Source of the DNA: Bacteroidota bacterium
Lineage (GTDB): Bacteria > Bacteroidota > Bacteroidia > Chitinophagales > Chitinophagaceae
Direction: 5' to 3'
Assembly: GCA_005800655.1 (NCBI GenBank)
Contig: SYEV01000049.1
Span: 1-64,000 of the forward strand
Length of the DNA stretch: 64,000 nt
The translations under genes were made by a program, and so were the position numbers. Below, piece by piece: positions 1 to 7,678 of this stretch. How positions within the stretch are numbered: the first letter of the stretch is position 1; each line of letters begins with the position of its first letter. The notes below the pieces were generated by a model that made no database searches, was not told where the DNA came from, and was given only the letters and a program-made list of their open reading frames with translations.

Positions 1-2055
1 AAGGACAAGCATTTATTTAATACAGATACTTTTAAGCTTGGAAAACCTTGGCCAACTGCTATTGGCCCTTCAGGCATTGCATTAGATGAAAAAAGAAATT
101 TATTATATGTCGTTACACGTGAGGATAAACAGCTTTATATTTTTGATTTAAAAACAAAGCAATTTGTAAAAAAGTTATCTATTGATGGTGAAGCGTATGC
201 ATGCATTATGAATCCCAATAACAATGAACTTTATGTGAGCTGCTGGGGATGTGACCAAGTAAATACGCTTGATTTAACTACTTTAAGTTGGAAGCCATCC
301 ATCAAAGTGGGTGACAATCCAAATGAAATGTTAGTGACCCCCGATGGCAAATACTTATATGTTTGTAATTCAAATGATAATAGTGTTTCGGTAATTGATT
401 TAAAATCCAAAACAGTTATTGAAACATTAGACGCTGCGCTTTTTCCAAATGCGCCTAGTGGTTCTACGACCAATAGCTTATGCTTGGATGCTATTAATAA
501 GCGTTTATACTTAGCGAATGCAAATAATAACTGTATTGCAGTTTTTGATGTGGAGGAGCCTGGTGAAAGCGTTGCAAAAGGGTTTATTCCAGTGGGTTGG
601 TATCCAACTTCAGTGCGTGTAATCAATAAAAAATTATGGGTTGCTAACGGAAAAGGGTTTTCATCAAAACCAAATGCTTTTGGTCCTTCTCCAGTGCGTC
701 CAAAGGAGGAAGTGATAAGCCATGGAGCCAGTTTTAAACCAGGCGACCAGGTTGAATATATTGGAAGCTTGTTCAAAGGCAGTATGAGTATTATTCCTAT
801 TCCTACTGATAAGGATTTAGTAGCTTACTCAAAGGCGGTTTATAAAAATGTGCCTTATTCAATTGCTAAAACAATATTAGCGGATGCAACAGCACCTGGT
901 TTCCCTATCCCAATGAAGCAAAATCAAAGTTCGCCCATCAAGTATGTTTTTTATGTCATTAAGGAAAACAGAACCTATGATCAGGTATTAGCTGATCTCC
1001 CGCAAGGAAATGGAGATACTAGTTTGTTATTATTCGGAAGAAATATAACCCCCAACCAGCATCATATTGCGGAGTCATTTGTTTTGCTTGATAATTTTTA
1101 TGTGGATGCCGAAGTGAGTGCGGATGGTCATAATTGGTCCATGGGTGGATACGCAACTGACTATTTAGAAAAAACATGGCCAAGTAGTTATGGTGGTCAT
1201 GGCGGTACTTATGGGGGTGAAGGTGAAAGAGAAATTGCCAATAATAAAAATGGCTTTATTTGGAATCAATGTTATCGAAACGGGGTAAGCTATAGAAGCT
1301 ATGGTGAATTTGTATCTGCAGGCAAACCTAGAATTTCAATTTTAAAAGACCATTATTCTACTAAGTATCCAAGTTATAATTTAGCAATTACGGATACGTA
1401 TCGTTATCAAGTATGGAAAAAGGATTTTGATTCCTTGTTGGCAATAAATAAAGTGCCACAGTTTAATACCGTTCGATTTGGAAATGACCATACGGAAGGT
1501 TTGCGATTAGGTAGACCAACGCCGTATGCGCATGTTGCTGATAATGATTATGCAGTTGGTTTATTTATTGAAGCATTAGCCAAAAGTCCCATCTGGAATG
1601 AGACAGCTGTTTTTATTTTGGAAGATGATGCGCAAAATGGATCTGATCACGTGGATGCGCACCGCAGTCCAGCTTATCTAGCAGGAGGTTTTGTGAAACG
1701 CAATTATGTTGACCATACACCTTATACCACTACTTCTATGTTAAGAACCATGGAGCTTATTTTAGGCATGCCTCCAATGACGCAGTATGATGCTGCTGCA
1801 ACGCCCATGTGGAAATGTTTTGATTCAACTGCAAAACCATTTGTGTTTTCAGCGATTCCTCCAAAAATTAATACGAAGGAAGTAAATACGGCGCGTAATG
1901 AATGGCAGCAAAAATCAGAAAAATTAAATTTTGTTGTTGAGGATAGTAACAATGACTATGAGTTTAATAAAATATTATGGCATGGGTTAAAAGGGAATAT
2001 TCCTTACCCTGCGCCACGTCGTGCAGCCTTTGTAACTCCAACGGAAAAAGATTAA
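1..2055 (+). CDS. YncE-like beta-propeller / phosphoesterase fusion protein (5' partial)
   Basis: The reading frame is open from base 1, so the start lies upstream of the window; the ATG at 208 is internal. The N-terminal part carries repeated YVTN/YncE-type beta-propeller blades (for example the LYVSCWGC and YLYVCNSNDNSVSVID segments). The C-terminal half resembles the phosphoesterase family that shares the alkaline-phosphatase fold: VIKENRTYDQVL, then VDAEVSADGHNWSMGG, then FILEDDAQNGSDHVDAHRSP. This two-domain arrangement is a known Bacteroidota architecture, usually exported to the periplasm or surface. The signal peptide would be in the missing part. The substrate is unknown. The arginase-family gene follows after 27 bases. 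Confidence 0.85.
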   Translation, partial: KDKHLFNTDTFKLGKPWPTAIGPSGIALDEKRNLLYVVTREDKQLYIFDLKTKQFVKKLSIDGEAYACIMNPNNNELYVSCWGCDQVNTLDLTTLSWKPSIKVGDNPNEMLVTPDGKYLYVCNSNDNSVSVIDLKSKTVIETLDAALFPNAPSGSTTNSLCLDAINKRLYLANANNNCIAVFDVEEPGESVAKGFIPVGWYPTSVRVINKKLWVANGKGFSSKPNAFGPSPVRPKEEVISHGASFKPGDQVEYIGSLFKGSMSIIPIPTDKDLVAYSKAVYKNVPYSIAKTILADATAPGFPIPMKQNQSSPIKYVFYVIKENRTYDQVLADLPQGNGDTSLLLFGRNITPNQHHIAESFVLLDNFYVDAEVSADGHNWSMGGYATDYLEKTWPSSYGGHGGTYGGEGEREIANNKNGFIWNQCYRNGVSYRSYGEFVSAGKPRISILKDHYSTKYPSYNLAITDTYRYQVWKKDFDSLLAINKVPQFNTVRFGNDHTEGLRLGRPTPYAHVADNDYAVGLFIEALAKSPIWNETAVFILEDDAQNGSDHVDAHRSPAYLAGGFVKRNYVDHTPYTTTSMLRTMELILGMPPMTQYDAAATPMWKCFDSTAKPFVFSAIPPKINTKEVNTARNEWQQKSEKLNFVVEDSNNDYEFNKILWHGLKGNIPYPAPRRAAFVTPTEKD

Positions 2056-2082
2056 TTTATTTTTTTGGAATAGAATATTTCT

Positions 2083-3033
2083 ATGAATATTAAAATTATT
2101 AAAAATAGATCTGATATTGGCGCGGGTACGCGTGGTTCAGATATGGGTATAGATGCAATTGAAATTGCTGCAATTAATCAGAATAATGATTTTTTTCATC
2201 GACATGCATTTGTTGATGTTAAAACGCATAATGAATCTATCTATCATAAAAACACCAATAATTTTGCCAAGCGTATTGAGCATGTAAAGGAACAGTGCCA
2301 GCGAGTTTCTGATGTAGTCAAGGAAACAATTTTATCGGGAGCTTTACCCATTGTATTATCTGGAGATCATTCATCGGCGCTAGGTACCATTAGCGGTATT
2401 AAGGCAGCAAATCCGGATAAAACAATCGGTGTAATTTGGATTGACGCACATGCTGATTTACACTCTCCATACACTTCACCTTCAGGTAATATTCATGGAA
2501 TGCCTTTGGCTGCAGCAATGAATTTGGATAATATAGCTGCAAAAATTAATGAACCAGGTGAAATCACGGCGCAACAATGGAACGAATTAAAAAATATTGG
2601 AATTACTGGGCCAAAAATAGTTCCTGCACATTTAGTTTATTTTGGTTTGCGTGATTTTGAGACCGCAGAAAAAAAAGTTATTGATCAGTACGAAATTTTA
2701 TTTTTTGATGTTGAAGAGACTAGAGTAAAGGGGTTGGAATTTTGTATTCAAAAAGCGATTAACCAATTAAATAGTTGCAATCAAATTTATATTTCCTTTG
2801 ATGTGGATTCATTGGATTGCGATCGTGTTTCTTATGGAACTGGGACTCCGGTGCCTGTTGGCTTTTCATCAGGTGAAATAAAGGAGCTATTATCGCTCTT
2901 TATTACAACAAAAAAGGTTTGTTGTGTTGAATTTACCGAGGTTAATCCACTTTTGGACAACAAAGGCAACAAAATGGCCGAAACGGCATTTGAAATTTTA
3001 GATCAATTAGTCATTGACTTAATGCACTCCTAA
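2083..3033 (+). CDS. arginase/agmatinase family ureohydrolase
   Basis: A 316-residue cytoplasmic hydrolase of the arginase fold, which removes urea from arginine, agmatine or formiminoglutamate using a dimanganese centre. All metal-binding signatures are present: GDHSSALG (H96), WIDAHADLHSP (D121, H123, D125) and SFDVDSLD (D240, D242). Length fits arginases (about 300-320). The SPSGNIHGMP segment is like the substrate loop of true arginases, so arginine is the likely substrate, but this is inference. It starts 27 bases after the phosphoesterase gene and may share its transcript. Confidence 0.85.
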   Translation: MNIKIIKNRSDIGAGTRGSDMGIDAIEIAAINQNNDFFHRHAFVDVKTHNESIYHKNTNNFAKRIEHVKEQCQRVSDVVKETILSGALPIVLSGDHSSALGTISGIKAANPDKTIGVIWIDAHADLHSPYTSPSGNIHGMPLAAAMNLDNIAAKINEPGEITAQQWNELKNIGITGPKIVPAHLVYFGLRDFETAEKKVIDQYEILFFDVEETRVKGLEFCIQKAINQLNSCNQIYISFDVDSLDCDRVSYGTGTPVPVGFSSGEIKELLSLFITTKKVCCVEFTEVNPLLDNKGNKMAETAFEILDQLVIDLMHS

Positions 3034-3097
3034 TTAATTTTTTATTTATTCTTTTTTTAGTGACTAATGTATTATTTTTATCACCTAAATTAAAAAT

Positions 3098-3322
3098 ATG
3101 TCAACTAAAATTACTATTAACAATAACGGTTCATTAAAAGTAGAAGGAGAATTTACCATTGTAGATCGTGCTGGAAATACATACGATTTAGCAGGTAGGG
3201 AAGTGATTGGACTTTGCCGTTGTGGATTAAGTAAGAACAAGCCATTTTGTGACGGCGCTCATAATGGAAATTTTGAACACGAAGCAACTGCGTTCGCACT
3301 TCCGCCTAAAAAAACGGTTTAA
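3098..3322 (+). CDS. CDGSH iron-sulfur domain protein
   Basis: A 74-residue protein with one CDGSH-type 2Fe-2S motif, C-R-C-G-x-S-x(4)-P-F-C-D-G-A-H at roughly residues 41-56. Its three Cys and one His ligands are as in mitoNEET-type proteins. The family carries redox-active, pH-labile clusters; bacterial members are small soluble proteins of uncertain function. It lies 64 bases after the arginase gene and 9 bases before the metallophosphoesterase gene, suggesting co-transcription with the latter. Confidence 0.85.
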   Translation: MSTKITINNNGSLKVEGEFTIVDRAGNTYDLAGREVIGLCRCGLSKNKPFCDGAHNGNFEHEATAFALPPKKTV

Positions 3323-3331
3323 TACTAGTTT

Positions 3332-4171
3332 ATGTCTGAAATTAACATCATAAGGGATAGTCGAAGAAAATTCATTAAAAATATATCATTTGCTTCCGCA
3401 TTTTTAATCACCGGTAAAGTAATCCCATTAAGTGCAAATGATGTTATTGGTTTAAGAAGTAAAATTAAACTCCGTTTTGTAGTGGCTTCTGATGTTCATT
3501 ATGGACAACCTAATACTCCATTTGAGCAAATGACAGAAACGGTTGTCAATCAAATAAATTTATTTCATCAACAAAGCCCATTGGATTTTTCTGTGGTAAA
3601 TGGTGATTTGATTCATAACGAAAAAGAATTTTTGCCATTAGTAAAAGGGAAATTAGATGCATTAAAAATGCCTTATTACGTAACTAGAGGCAATCATGAT
3701 ATGGTAACACCCGAATATTGGAACAGTGTTTGGGGCACGCCTTTAAATCATGATGTTGTTGTAAAAGACAATGGAATTTTATTGGGAGATACTTCCAATG
3801 AAAAAGGCGTTTATTTATCTCCGGATTTATCTTGGCTGAACAAAACCTTGGAATCACATAAGGACAAGAAGCAGGTTTTTATCTTTTTACATATACCACA
3901 AGCAAAGTGGACAAAGAATGGCATAAGCACGCCTGAAGTTTTTGATACTATCAAAAAATTTCCAAATGTGAAAGCCGTTTTCCATGGTCATGAGCATGAT
4001 CAAGATAGTTTTAAAATGGTTGAAAAAGTGCCCTATATTTTTGATGCGCATGTAGGTGGCAATTGGGGAACCCCTTATAAAGGATTTAGGGTAGTAGAAT
4101 TATTGAAGAACAATTCAATGATTACTTACATGATGAATCCTACGGATAAATTGAATGAGCTTAGTTTTTAA
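3332..4171 (+). CDS. Tat-exported calcineurin-like metallophosphoesterase
   Basis: A 279-residue metallophosphoesterase. The motif series is complete: ASDVHYG, NGDLIHN, RGNHD and FHGHEHD supply the two-metal ligands. The N-terminus reads SRRKFIKN followed by a hydrophobic stretch, a good twin-arginine export signal, so the enzyme probably folds in the cytoplasm and works in the periplasm. The substrate is unknown. The start lies 9 bases after the CDGSH gene. The 3' end overlaps the convergent VF530-like gene by 11 bases. Confidence 0.8.
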   Translation: MSEINIIRDSRRKFIKNISFASAFLITGKVIPLSANDVIGLRSKIKLRFVVASDVHYGQPNTPFEQMTETVVNQINLFHQQSPLDFSVVNGDLIHNEKEFLPLVKGKLDALKMPYYVTRGNHDMVTPEYWNSVWGTPLNHDVVVKDNGILLGDTSNEKGVYLSPDLSWLNKTLESHKDKKQVFIFLHIPQAKWTKNGISTPEVFDTIKKFPNVKAVFHGHEHDQDSFKMVEKVPYIFDAHVGGNWGTPYKGFRVVELLKNNSMITYMMNPTDKLNELSF

Positions 4172-4379
4172 TCATCCTAATATACAGTTGCTCCACTTTA
4201 GTGCGTGCCCAAGGGGTTTTGCGTAAAAAAGTTAAACTTGATTTGATGCTGGGGTTGCTATTAAAGCAATTAATAGGAATATGCTGACCTAAATCCTCCC
4301 AACCAAAATAGTTCACAAGCTCAGTTACGATAAATTCAAGTGTTTTACCGTGTAAAGGATCATTAGAAGTTTGTTCCAT
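4161..4379 (-). CDS. VF530/DUF2132 family DNA-binding protein
   Basis: A 72-residue protein matching the VF530 (DUF2132) family from memory: an N-terminal NDPLHGKTLEFIVTELV segment, then GWEDLGQHIPINCF, then NPSIKSSLTFLRKTPWAR. Family members are small helical proteins with DNA-binding ability and unknown role. The frame is open further upstream to 4457, but those residues are unlike the family, so the ATG at 4379 is chosen. It is divergent from the pseudouridine synthase gene with a 46-base gap. Confidence 0.8.
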   Translation of the reverse strand: MEQTSNDPLHGKTLEFIVTELVNYFGWEDLGQHIPINCFNSNPSIKSSLTFLRKTPWARTKVEQLYIRMIKN

Positions 4380-4425
4380 ATGCAATATTAAGTAATTTGC
4401 TCTAAGGAACATGTAATTTGCTACT

Positions 4426-5016
4426 ATGAAGCCACACCGATATTTTATACTTAACAAGCCAATGAATATGGTGTCGCAGTTTGTCAGCAGTCATCAGGTG
4501 AAATTATTAGGTGACTTGAAGTTTAATTTTCCGGAAGAAACCCACGCAATTGGCAGGTTAGATCAAAATTCCGAAGGATTATTATTACTTACTACCAATA
4601 AAAAAATTATACGTCTTTTATTTCAAGGCCCAGTGCCGCATACAAGAACTTATTTAGTACAAGTAAAAAATACGGTAAGTGCTGAAACCGTGCTAAGGTT
4701 GGCCAATGGCATTGCGATTAGTGCACCCAATGGTACCCAATTTATCACTACCCCTTGTATGGTAAAATTAGTCAACAAGCCCACTAATTTATTTGAAGTA
4801 GGGAAGCCTTTACACGAAAATGTTAAAACAAGTTGGTTGCAAATCACTTTAACTGAAGGTAAGTTTCATCAGGTTCGAAAAATGGTAGCCGCTGTAAATC
4901 ATAAGTGTATTCGCCTCATTAGAACTGAAATTGAAAACATAGGTATTGGGAACATGCAGCCTGGGGAAGTCATTGAAATGGATGAGCCAACCTTTTTTTC
5001 ATTGCTAAAATTATAA
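4426..5016 (+). CDS. RsuA/RluE-type rRNA pseudouridine synthase
   Basis: A 196-residue pseudouridine synthase of the RsuA/RluB/E/F group. The catalytic motif is GRLDQNSEGLLLLT, with the nucleophilic Asp at about residue 43. The RTYLVQV and GKFHQVRKMVAAVNH motifs of the family follow. It lacks an N-terminal S4 domain, which together with its length fits RluE (23S rRNA, E. coli position 2457) best. The exact target uridine is inference from architecture. Confidence 0.85.
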   Translation: MKPHRYFILNKPMNMVSQFVSSHQVKLLGDLKFNFPEETHAIGRLDQNSEGLLLLTTNKKIIRLLFQGPVPHTRTYLVQVKNTVSAETVLRLANGIAISAPNGTQFITTPCMVKLVNKPTNLFEVGKPLHENVKTSWLQITLTEGKFHQVRKMVAAVNHKCIRLIRTEIENIGIGNMQPGEVIEMDEPTFFSLLKL

Positions 5017-5087
5017 AATATATTATTTGTATATTTAAGTGTCATGAATGGTATTGTGCTTTTTTTGTTTCTAATTAACTTAATAAT

Positions 5088-6185
5088 ATGAAAAATTTAT
5101 TCAGGATATTCATTACAATTGCTTTTGTATTTTGTTTTAGCACTGTTTTTTCACAGCGTATTAATTACGGGAAAGTGGATAGTATAATAAGCAACCTGGT
5201 TTACAATAATAAATTTAGTGGGGTAGTACTTATAGCAGAAGATGGCAAAGTGAAATATAATAAAGCAGTAGGATATATCGATTATGCCAAACAAAAGTCC
5301 TTAAATAAAAACAGCATCTTTGAGTTAGCCTCAGTCAGTAAGCAGTTTACTGCCATGACTTTGATGATGGTTAAAGAAAAAGGATTATTAAATTACGATG
5401 ACTTGGTTGAAAAGTACATCAACATTCCTTACAAGGGAATTACCATACGTCAGCTACTTACGCATACTAGCGGACTTCCGGATTACCAAGTAATCATGGA
5501 TGCTTATTGGGATAAAGCAAAAGTGGCTGGCAATGATGATATTATTAACTATTTAAATAAATATGCACCATCCAAATTATTTGAACCGGGTGAAAAGTAT
5601 TTATATAGTAATACGGGCTATGTTTTATTAGCCAGCATCGTTGAAAAAGTAAGCGGCAGGGATTTTATTGAATTTTGCAATACTGAAATATTCAGTAAGT
5701 TAAAAATGAATTATACTGCTATTCGCAGTTTAGCTGAAAAGACGGCCATTAAAAATTTTGCTTTAGGGCATGTATATGTTCCAGAAAGGAACGCCTATAT
5801 AAGAGCTGATTCATTTCCTTCATCTAATTATACCATTTGGTTAGGGAATAGAAAAGGCCCAGGAAGGATAAGCTCAACCGTAACTGATCTATTAAAATGG
5901 GACCAGGCATTATATACTAATAAGTTAATAAGCCAGACTGCTATGGCAGATGCCTTTACGCCCATGCATTTAAATAATGGGACTATTTCTAATTATGGGT
6001 TTGGTTGGGATTTAAAGCTTGGTGAAAATATAGTATGGCACAATGGTGATAACCCAGGGTATAAAACCATCATTATCAGGTTTTTAAAAACAAATAAAAC
6101 ATTAATCATTCTCTGCAATAATGCAACCGATGCCTTTGAGGATTTGACGACTACATTAAAAAATTGTATTCAGCCTGCTAAATAA
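5088..6185 (+). CDS. class C beta-lactamase-fold serine hydrolase
   Basis: A 365-residue exported protein of the beta-lactamase/penicillin-binding-protein-like serine hydrolase family. The N-terminal 22 residues form a signal peptide ending FSQ. Active-site motifs: S82-V-S-K85 (SxxK), Y173-S-N175 (YxN) and a C-terminal HNGDNPG (KTG equivalent). Such proteins include D-aminopeptidases, esterases and class C beta-lactamases; sequence alone does not choose. It stands alone, with a convergent ppx gene 14 bases downstream. Confidence 0.8.
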   Translation: MKNLFRIFITIAFVFCFSTVFSQRINYGKVDSIISNLVYNNKFSGVVLIAEDGKVKYNKAVGYIDYAKQKSLNKNSIFELASVSKQFTAMTLMMVKEKGLLNYDDLVEKYINIPYKGITIRQLLTHTSGLPDYQVIMDAYWDKAKVAGNDDIINYLNKYAPSKLFEPGEKYLYSNTGYVLLASIVEKVSGRDFIEFCNTEIFSKLKMNYTAIRSLAEKTAIKNFALGHVYVPERNAYIRADSFPSSNYTIWLGNRKGPGRISSTVTDLLKWDQALYTNKLISQTAMADAFTPMHLNNGTISNYGFGWDLKLGENIVWHNGDNPGYKTIIIRFLKTNKTLIILCNNATDAFEDLTTTLKNCIQPAK

Positions 6186-6199
6186 AGTAAATTACCTAA

Positions 6200-7081
6200 T
6201 TAGTCATGTATAACCATATCATATAAATGATGGATTAGCCCATCCGCTAGTCCTATTTTCGGTACATGAATTTCTGTAACTGCTGCCCACTTGCATATTG
6301 CGTTATAAATAGTTAATGCAGGTACAATAACTTCAGCCCGATCTTCTTTAATCGTATATTTTTTCATTCTTTCATCTATAGCGAGTGGCTCCATTTCCTT
6401 ATAAATATCTTTCAAAGTTTCATAGGATATTGATTTACCTGCTTTTGCTCCGCTAATTGAAAATAGTTTATTGATATTGCCTCCCGACCCAATCCCAATG
6501 ATATTTTCGTATTTTTTTGAAAGGTCCTTTAAGGTTTCCTTCATTTCATCCCAAGTTTCGTCCTTGACCTTTTTTGTAAGAATACGAACAGTGCCAATAT
6601 TAAATGATTTTTGCAGAATTATATTGGATTTGTGATATAAAGTAAGCTCGGTACTTCCACCACCTACATCAATGTATAAATAACTCTTATCGTTATCTAA
6701 CATTTCTGCAATATGATTTTCGTATATTATTTCTGCTTCTAATTCACCAGTGATTACCTCAATCTCAATACTGGTTTCAGATTTTATTTCTTTTATTATT
6801 TCTTTGGCATTTTCAGCATCACGCATGGCACTTGTTGCACAAGCCATATAGTGATCAACTTCGTATACTTTCATTAAGTTGTTAAAAGCCTTGATGGTAT
6901 TAATCAGCATCTTCTTTTTTTGTCCACCAATATGCCCTTTTTCAAAAACGTCAAACCCTAATCGAACTGGGATTCTTAAAAGGTTCAATTTATTAAATTC
7001 TGTGGCTTTCCCTTTTTTTATTACTTCACAAATGAGTAATCTGACCGCGTTACTACCAATATCTATTGCTGCAAGTATCAA
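6200..7081 (-). CDS. ppx: Ppx/GppA-family exopolyphosphatase
   Basis: A 293-residue ASKHA-fold phosphatase that releases phosphate from polyphosphate or hydrolyses pppGpp. Motifs: AAIDIGSNAVRLLI at the N-terminus (phosphate-1 loop), IDVGGGSTEL and GIGSGGNINKL. It is the short form without the C-terminal HD domain. The start codon is TTG at 7081; no ATG or GTG lies near enough to retain the conserved first strand. It begins 6 bases after the stop of the ppk C-terminal ORF, so translation is probably coupled and the pair balances polyphosphate synthesis and breakdown. Confidence 0.85.
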   Translation of the reverse strand: MILAAIDIGSNAVRLLICEVIKKGKATEFNKLNLLRIPVRLGFDVFEKGHIGGQKKKMLINTIKAFNNLMKVYEVDHYMACATSAMRDAENAKEIIKEIKSETSIEIEVITGELEAEIIYENHIAEMLDNDKSYLYIDVGGGSTELTLYHKSNIILQKSFNIGTVRILTKKVKDETWDEMKETLKDLSKKYENIIGIGSGGNINKLFSISGAKAGKSISYETLKDIYKEMEPLAIDERMKKYTIKEDRAEVIVPALTIYNAICKWAAVTEIHVPKIGLADGLIHHLYDMVIHD

Positions 7082-7087
7082 AGTATT

Positions 7088-7618
7088 TTATTTTTTACCA
7101 ATTAAGTAGTTGTAAGTAGCTACCTGTGATTTGCAATGTTTTTTACCAACGGAAGATACATAATTATTGCCTAAATTTTCATCCAAAATTCTGGCTTTTT
7201 GATTGTCTTTCAATTGAATATTGATGATTTCAACCAATTCTTTTTTTAATTTTACATCTAAAATTGGTGCAGCAGCTTCAATTCGATGATCTAGATTACG
7301 TACCATCCAGTCGGCACTTGAAATGTATACTTTTTCATTTCCTTTATTGTGAAAAATCATTACCCTGGCATGTTCTAAATATTGGTCTACAATACTTATG
7401 GCATTTAATTTATTTTTTAATTTTTCACTACCTTTTTTCAATGTTAATATGCCTCGAATAATTAAATGTACTTCCACACCCGCTTTGGTTGCCTTGTATA
7501 AATGATCAATGAGTGTGTGGTCACTGATTGAATTTGATTTGATAATTATTTTAGCAACCCTTCCTTGTTTCGCATGCTTTATCTCATTTTCAATTAATTG
7601 GATAATTGAATTGCGCAT
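7088..7618 (-). CDS. ppk: polyphosphate kinase 1, C-terminal (C2) part after in-frame stop
   Basis: A 176-residue ORF equal to the C2 phospholipase-D-like domain of PPK1. It has the second catalytic histidine region YLEHARVMIF (E. coli H592 equivalent) and the SSADWMVRNLDHRIE signature. It lies in the same frame as the upstream 504-codon ORF, separated by TGA plus 19 sense codons. The ATG used here is inside the conserved segment LLISPINMR, so a protein begun here would lack the first C2 strand. No Shine-Dalgarno is visible before this ATG. The ORF is either the distal part of a broken or read-through ppk, or a separately translated subunit. Confidence 0.75.
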   Translation of the reverse strand: MRNSIIQLIENEIKHAKQGRVAKIIIKSNSISDHTLIDHLYKATKAGVEVHLIIRGILTLKKGSEKLKNKLNAISIVDQYLEHARVMIFHNKGNEKVYISSADWMVRNLDHRIEAAAPILDVKLKKELVEIINIQLKDNQKARILDENLGNNYVSSVGKKHCKSQVATYNYLIGKK

Positions 7619-7678
7619 ATTGATGGGAGAAATGAGTAAGTTTCTTGTTTTGCCAATAGGCTTATCTCCTAATTGTCA
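7619..7678 (-). other. in-frame TGA and 19-codon inter-ORF segment of ppk
   Basis: Reading the minus strand, codons run ACT-TGA-CAA-TTA and stay in one frame between the two ppk ORFs. The 19 codons after the stop encode the linker and the conserved start of the C2 domain (RNLLISPIN before the ATG). No frameshift is present; the only defect is the single stop codon. TGA is a normal stop elsewhere here (for example at 11139-11141 and 62893-62895), so it is not globally reassigned. Confidence 0.85.

Noticed and set aside
4380-4457. Extended N-terminus of the VF530-like protein
   Set aside because: The extra residues overlap the divergent pseudouridine synthase gene start and do not match the family.
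7676-7678. TGA in ppk as a selenocysteine codon
   Set aside because: PPK1 has no Sec or Cys at this linker position, and no convincing SECIS-like hairpin was seen directly after it.
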